Below, in pieces: positions 58,909 to 64,000 of a stretch of DNA of 64,000 bases. Positions within the stretch are counted from its first letter, which is position 1. Each line of letters starts with the position of its first letter. Position numbers and translations under genes: made by a program. The notes under the pieces are model-generated. The model searched no databases and was not told the DNA's origin. It saw only the letters and a list, made by a program, of their open reading frames with translations. Origin of the DNA: Nipponacmea schrenckii (Eukaryota > Mollusca > Gastropoda > Lottiidae); contig CM060199.1 of NCBI GenBank assembly GCA_030562195.1, positions 19,798,338-19,862,337 on the forward strand, written 5' to 3'.

Positions 58909-59794
58909 CTAAATTGGTGAAGTCTGATTATGTTCATTTCTGTTTTCTTGCACCTTTTGGATCAGTAGATCAAGAAGTTGAGACTATTCGTTGAGAATGT
59001 TCATTTCAGAATAATGTTTTTCGCAAGCGGCATCAATTTGCGTTATAAGTAGTTCTGTCTTTAGAGCATGTTCCTCTCTGGCCATCATAACCAAATCAGT
59101 CTTTGCAGAAAAAAGTGTTGACGTCATACTGGGATTCACTGATCGTCGAGAGGTTTAACATGCCATTCCAAGGGGTTAGTGCTGGGTTCCGGTTCTTCTT
59201 GGTCTACCAGTTCCATAACAATAGCAGAATTAGTATCTGAAAATATAAATGTATGAAAATATTTGAACATATGCATGTAATTGGCCTTTTAATAAGCTCC
59301 AATGGCCTTGTACGATATTATTTGAAACTGGCGTGGAATTTTCATTGTGTAGATAATTTAAGGGTAAGAAGCATCGCTTGAATAATTTGACGACGACTGA
59401 TATGTGGATATGACAGTTAAGAAAATGTAACTGATATTTATTGAACCGTACTATCACCATCCTGAACATCATCGTGAAATTCGGCGTCATTATATATTGG
59501 CTAGTGGGTGCATCTGTTCCGGTATCATGGAGCATATATTTTGACTGGCATCGTCTGACTTTTCTCAGCTACACCATCTTCATTTTCAAATTGTTCCAAC
59601 ATTTTTTTAATTGACTGGAATCGCGTTTATGGAAATCGGGCATGGGACAAAAGTGACTTTCGACCTCCTTCCAAGCCGTTTCCTTCTTATGTATCGACCT
59701 AACGTTTTGCATTTATTAATGTTTTTATACTCGTCTGCCGTGTCTAAAATGAAATTTTGTTCACTGAATGTCAATGTAGGCGTTCGTCCTCCAT
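58909..59794 (-). pseudogene. Myb/SANT-like accessory protein of the Harbinger element, broken
   Basis: The minus strand carries LTFSEQNFILDTADEYKNIN, then in another frame ETAWKEVESHFCPMP, HKRDSSQLKKCWNNLKMKM. This is the Myb/SANT-like domain pattern (FS..E...L, AW..I...F, QLK..W.N.K) of the second Harbinger protein, which binds the ends and helps import the transposase. After a probable intron (acceptor TTATATTTTCAG near 59239) follow DTNSAIVMELVDQEEPEPST and an acidic/coiled-coil tail MMAREEHALKTELLITQIDA. It ends 18 bp from the transposase end, on the opposite strand. Confidence 0.72.
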
Positions 59795-60720
59795 AGTGTT
59801 TTTTCGAAACCTCGAATGAATATTTTTATCTTCCAGCGCCGAATTTATACTATATTATAGAGTATATGCATGCATGTGATGTTCGTGAAATTCATGTTGA
59901 TTAAAAACGTTTAGGTGACTTGATCATAGACTGAAGAACTCTGGTGATTTATGTATCAAAATAGTGTGAATGGTCGGATGCAAAGGAAAACTTCAAAAAA
60001 AACTCTTGAAAAATTCTTGCATAGGTATTAACTACACTAGCAATCCACCATATTTTTGATAAATAACCAATACTTTATAAAGTTCGGCTCTAGTAAGGGC
60101 GGTGCATACCGATGAAAGAAATGAGTTCGACTTAATCCTAACTTTGTTAAGTTCGACTTCAGTCAAGGTAAGAGCGCTGCATACGGCCCCTTGTCTTTAT
60201 ATTATACTTGTATAATTGTATTATACTTATATTATACAAGTTGTAAATAATAATTATACCAAGCTTGTCAATTTCATTATATGACATGTCTTGAAAGTTT
60301 CTTCTAATTAAAATTTTTCCTATCATCAATATCAGATTTTCGCTCAATTTGCAATTTTTTAGGAAAGTAGCACGCCATATTATGATACAAGCCAAATTAT
60401 ATTCACAACATAATCTGGTAAAGTATCTGGGTACTAAATATAGAGACGTTTGAATGTGAATCCAATAATTTCAGTGTTCTTGATCAAATCTGGGGCAAAA
60501 GCGTGTTTTACGTGTTTACAGCATACACCCTAATTTCTTCGACTATGTGGCGTTTTGGCTGTTCGATGACCGGTGTCTTTGTTTCTCCGAAATTGAAAAA
60601 CACGTGTTCTTGACGATGACTGCAATAAAAAGTCGGAATGTTCTTATTATGTATTATGAAACGAAACAATAAATATATATTTTTTTCATCATGAAATTTT
60701 TTAATCATATTCATTGTATG

Positions 60721-61775
60721 CTTTTAAAAAGATAGCTTGCCAGGAATTAATATTGAAGTCGGGGCAAAAACTCAAAAACTGTTCATGGAAAATTGTCAAA
60801 TTAGAACTTGACCACCATCTTATCTATTTCAATACCAAGTTTCATCAAATCTATTAAAAAATTTTAGCTTATTTTGCACCCAAAAATATTTTGTCAAGGG
60901 CAATAACCCAAAAACCATTTGCTAAAAAAAGTCAGAAATTCAAACTTAACTAATGTCTTATCAATTCTGATGCTTACACCAAGTTCCATCAAAATCCTTT
61001 TGAAAATTAAAGCTTCTTTTGCAACCACAATAGAATTTTGACGCAATTTTACTAAGTCAAGGGCAACAACTTAAAACAATTCATTGAAAAACTGTCAAAT
61101 TCAAACTTGACTGAGGCCTAATCAATTCCAATGCTCACACCAAGTTTCATCAACATCCTCTGAAAATTGGAGGATTTATTGCATCGAAACTAAAATTTTG
61201 ACAAGATTTTTCTAAGTCAAGGGCAGTAACTCAAAAACCGTTCATGCGACAATTTCCATTTTCGAACTTGACCGAGATATCATCAATATATACATGTATA
61301 CCAAGTTTCATTAAGATCGGATAAAAACTGTAGCCATTATTGTGGATACAACCCGAATTTGACGCGTTTTTACTAAGTCAAGGGCAATAACTCAAAAACC
61401 GCTTATGCGATAATTTCCATTTTCGAACTTGACCGAGACACCTTAATATATACATGTATACCAAGTTTCATTAAGATCGGATAAAAACTGTAGCCTCTAT
61501 TGTGGATACAACCCAAATTTGACACGTTTTTACTAAGTCAAGGGCAATAACTCAAAAACCGCTCAGCAATTATTTCTGTTTTCGAACTTGACCGAGATAT
61601 CATCAATATATACATGTATACCAAGTTTCATTAAAATCGGATAAAAACTGTAGCCATCATTGTGGATACAACCCAAATTTGACATGTCTTTACTAAGTCA
61701 AGGGCAATAACTCAAAAACCGCTCATGCGATTATTTCCGAGAATACATCTGATGCGACTTTGGAAGTCGTTTCCA
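60721..61775 (+). mobile_element. Hairpin-ended family, 5' end plus ~165 bp tandem core
   Basis: The 5' end is AAAAAGATAGCTTGCCAGGA. Six to seven units follow with CAAGGGCAATAACTCAAAAA, CGAACTTGACCGAGA, ACCAAGTTTCATTAAGATCG and GATAAAAACTGTAGCC. The last three units are nearly identical, suggesting recent local amplification. The 3' hairpin is not present; the array breaks off near 61740. Confidence 0.75.
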
Positions 61776-61827
61776 CCGGTCAAAATTATCAATTTTCATC
61801 GGAAAACTTTATGTTTTATATAGCCAG

Positions 61828-61930
61828 TCAACTCGGGGACAGTTAACTCGGAGACGATGTGAGTTAACTCGGGTACAACCATAAGTTAATTCGGAGACAA
61901 CTTCGAGTTAACTTCAAGGAGACAATATAT
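61828..61930. repeat. Short tandem motif AGTTAACTCGGRGACA
   Basis: CAACTCGGGGACAGTTAACT, CGGAGACGATGTGAGTTAAC, TCGGGTACAACCATAAGTTA and ATTCGGAGACAACTTCGAGTT: four to five imperfect units. Confidence 0.8.
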
Positions 61931-61984
61931 ATTATTGAAATAAAGGTGATATCTTAAAAACCTTTTGTTTTCGAATTCTCGATC

Positions 61985-62185
61985 ATGCGATCGGAACTTC
62001 TTTTAAACATGATTTCGGTAGTAAGTGAGACCAGCGGAAGATTGTTTTTCCCGGTCGGAACTTCCTTTAAACATGGTTTTCGGTAAATCAAGGCCCGATT
62101 AAACGATTAACAAACGAATTAATTAATAATGAAAACACAATTACAGATACGTGTGATCGGAACTTCTTTTAAACCGAGATCAGCG
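61985..62185. repeat. Threefold CGGAACTTCTTTTAAAC repeat
   Basis: CGGAACTTC(T/C)TTTAAAC occurs at about 61992, 62055 and 62157, each followed by an ATGATTTCGGTA-, ATGGTTTTCGGTA- or CGAGATCAGCGGTA-like block. Confidence 0.75.
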
Positions 62186-62329
62186 GTAATGTATTTGTCC
62201 TATGCCCGACCTATGAAATTTTGTTTGTCGGCACATTTTATGAATGATGTTGCACTTGTTTGACAGTCTGTTTGGAATTTGCAGCGTTCGATGCTTTCTT
62301 CGTATCATTTTCTATTGAAATCATAGTGG

Positions 62330-63040
62330 AGGTGTCGACCTATTCTGCGTTTTACCGACAAGTTCAGTAAAATCACTTTTTATGTAGACGAACGGTTTTC
62401 CGATAACATCATAACTGACACAAGGTTTCCACTCTTTCGATCAGCCAATCGGTTTTACCGAAGGCTACATTCCCCACCCATGACCGTCTATTATCGGCCG
62501 ATTCCGCGTTTTACCGACAAGTTTAGTAAAAATCACTTTAATGTAGACGAACGGTGTACCGATAACATCTTAACAGACACAAGGTTTTCACTCTTTCGGT
62601 TAACAAATCGGTTTTACCGACGGCTCCATCTATGACCTTCTTCTATCGGCCATTTCCGCGTTTTACCGACAAATTCAAATAACGAACAGCTTACCGATAA
62701 CAAGGGTATCGGTTAACCAATCGGTTTTATCTAAGACTCCAGTCATAACCAACTAATACCGAACGATTCCGGTAGGTTCAGTAAAAAAAATACTTTTAAT
62801 TTTGACAGTTTACTGATAACATCATAACCAACACAAGGTTTCTACTTTTTAGGTTATTGGTTTTACCGACGGTCCCACCTTGCCGTCTTTAATCGACCGA
62901 TCATAACCAACACAAGGTTTTGACTTTTTAGGTTAATTAATCGGTTTAATCGATCGATCCCGCGTTTTACCGACGGTTCCATCCATGACCCCTTTTTACC
63001 GACCGATTCCGTGTTTTTCCGACGAGTTCAGTAAAAGTAA
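62330..63040. repeat. TTTACCGA-rich satellite-like array, ~150-160 bp period
   Basis: GCGTTTTACCGACAAGTTCA (62347), CCGCGTTTTACCGACAAGTT (62506) and CCGCGTTTTACCGACAAATT (62657) are followed by GTAGACGAACGG, CCGATAACATC, ACACAAGGTTT, AATCGGTTTTACCGA. Later copies are shorter and rearranged to 63030. Ends before a 14-base C run at 63046. Non-coding. Confidence 0.85.
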
Positions 63041-63164
63041 GTACAACCCCCCCCCCCCTCGTACGCTACGCCCCTGAACATACGCGCACACATCAATATT
63101 GTTAAATCATTTTTTCCTTTGATTAATAGCATCTATATAATATACAATCTAACCCTATATCGCT

Positions 63165-63705
63165 AAGTCGTTTAATTTGAACTTGACCGCTGTCTTGTCA
63201 ACTCCAAAGCTCACAACAAGTTTCATCAAAATCCATTGAAAATTGTAGCTTCTATCGCATCCACAAAAATATTTGACACGATTTTATTAAGGTAATGCAA
63301 TAACGTTCTTTGAAATATAGTTAACTTCAAACGTGACCGCCATCTTCTAAATTCCACTGCTCACATCAAGTTTCATCAAAATCCATTCAAAATTGTAGCT
63401 TCTATTGCATCAAAAATAAAATTTTGATACGATTTTACTAAGTCAAGGACAATAACTGCGAATCTGTTCATACAAAAATCGTCATATCAAAGCTTGACTG
63501 CTATCTTATAAATCCCAATGCTCACACCAAGTTTCATCAAAATTCATTGAAAATTGAAGCTTCTATTGCATACACAATAAAAATTTTACAGAATTTTACA
63601 AAGTCAAGGGCAATGACTGGAGAACAGTTTTTCGAAAAATCGTCAAATTCGAACTTGACTGCTGATTATCAATTCCAAAGCTCACACCAAGTTTTATCAA
63701 ATTAG
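63165..63705 (+). repeat. Hairpin-family core array, second block
   Basis: About three and a half units with AACTTGACCGCTGTCTT, CAAGTTTCATCAAAATCCAT, GAAAATTGTAGCTTCTAT and AGTCAAGG(G/A)CAATAACT, the same units as at 60.7-61.8 kb. No ends. May be the distal part of that element, separated by the satellite arrays. Confidence 0.7.
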
Positions 63706-63721
63706 AAGCACGGGCATAGAT

Positions 63722-63942
63722 AAATAAAAACAACTATGGATGGATACTTCAAATATTTAATGTAAATGAATTCTAGAATATTTATTATTTTCAACGTTTC
63801 AAAGAGGTTATCACACTCAGTATTTTCGACATTTCAATGTGTTATCACACCGTCATTAGCGTGACGGTGTGAAAACCACACTAAAACCTCGAAAATAATA
63901 CATATTCTAGAAGTATCCATCCATTATAATTGTTTTTATTAA
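63722..63942. repeat. Foldback MITE with GATGGATACTT arms
   Basis: Left arm AATAAAAACAACTATGGATG + GATACTT...ATTCTAGAATAT...TTATTTTC is inverted on the right as GAAAATAATACATATTCTAG, AAGTATCCATCC, ATTGTTTTTATT. The centre holds TCACACCGTCA-TTAGCG-TGACGGTGTGA (about 63847-63874), a perfect 11-bp stem. Confidence 0.85.
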
Positions 63943-64000
63943 ATCCAGATACAGATAAAAATCTGAACCGATCCGGTATTTTACATTTTAATTCCTTTGT

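Larger units (their letters stand above)
57717..60189 (+). mobile_element. PIF/Harbinger transposon with both ends and TSD
   Basis: The left end GGGCCGTATTCAGCGGTCGT and the right end (reverse) GGGCCGTATGCAGCGCTCTT form a terminal inverted repeat that continues imperfectly into ACTTAAC / CTTGACT... sequence. CTT occurs immediately outside both ends (57714-57716, 60190-60192), a 3-bp duplication as expected for this superfamily. The element is 2473 bp and contains a HARBI1-like transposase (+) and a convergent Myb/SANT-like gene (-), the classic two-gene arrangement. Both genes are broken. Confidence 0.88.

Overview
This is an AT-rich, repeat-crowded window from an animal nuclear genome. There are no operons and real coding exons are sparse. 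Introns exceed 10 kb, and the spaces between exons are filled with decayed non-LTR retrotransposons, a DIRS-like element, tRNA-derived SINEs, several MITE families, a PIF/Harbinger transposon and many elements that end in a hairpin reading TATACGCCCACAT / ATGTGGGCGTATA and carry a core of about 160-190 bp tandem units. That last architecture resembles the bivalve 'pearl'/Helentron-associated elements, so a bivalve mollusc is my best guess. This rests on repeat style and not on a species match.

Host genes: (1) A minus-strand gene encoding a secreted or membrane MAM-domain protein. I assembled it from three exons whose splice sites and phases agree exactly: exon 1 32713-32521 (signal peptide and start of MAM), exon 2 21411-21186, exon 3 4948-4821 (end of MAM). 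The introns are about 11.1 and 16.2 kb. The reading frame leaves exon 3 in phase 1, so the gene continues, probably beyond the left edge. (2) An intact plus-strand GT11 fucosyltransferase-like gene (17567-18532), nested on the opposite strand inside MAM intron 2.

Layout: 1-2.1 kb decayed CR1/Jockey-type LINE; 2.3 kb SINE; 3.8-4.1 kb MITE half and minisatellite; 4.8 kb MAM exon 3; 6.5-10 kb a 430-bp direct repeat bracketing an RT fragment and a hairpin-ended element; 10.66-11.42 kb a homopolymer-rich patch that looks like consensus error; 12-14 kb divergent tandem duplications rich in TGACCT; 14.1-16.5 kb minus-strand CR1-type LINE; 17.6 kb GT11 gene; 21.2 kb MAM exon 2; 24-27.7 kb three MITE types; 32.5 kb MAM exon 1; 33.9-37 kb SINE and two hairpin-ended elements; 38.4 and 48.6 kb SINEs; 49.4-50 kb tandem repeat; 51.3-53.8 kb a head-to-tail array of hairpin ends with a TA-flanked MITE inserted into one hairpin; 55.2-56.5 kb DIRS-like remnant; 57.7-60.2 kb complete-ended PIF/Harbinger with transposase and convergent Myb-like pseudogenes; 60.7-63.9 kb tandem units, a TTTACCGA-rich satellite and a foldback element.

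No CRISPR array, prokaryotic operon, rRNA or functional tRNA was seen. The most noteworthy items are the rolling-circle-like concatemer with its nested insertion, the two-gene Harbinger element with an intact TSD, the nested GT11/MAM arrangement and the probable assembly-error patch.
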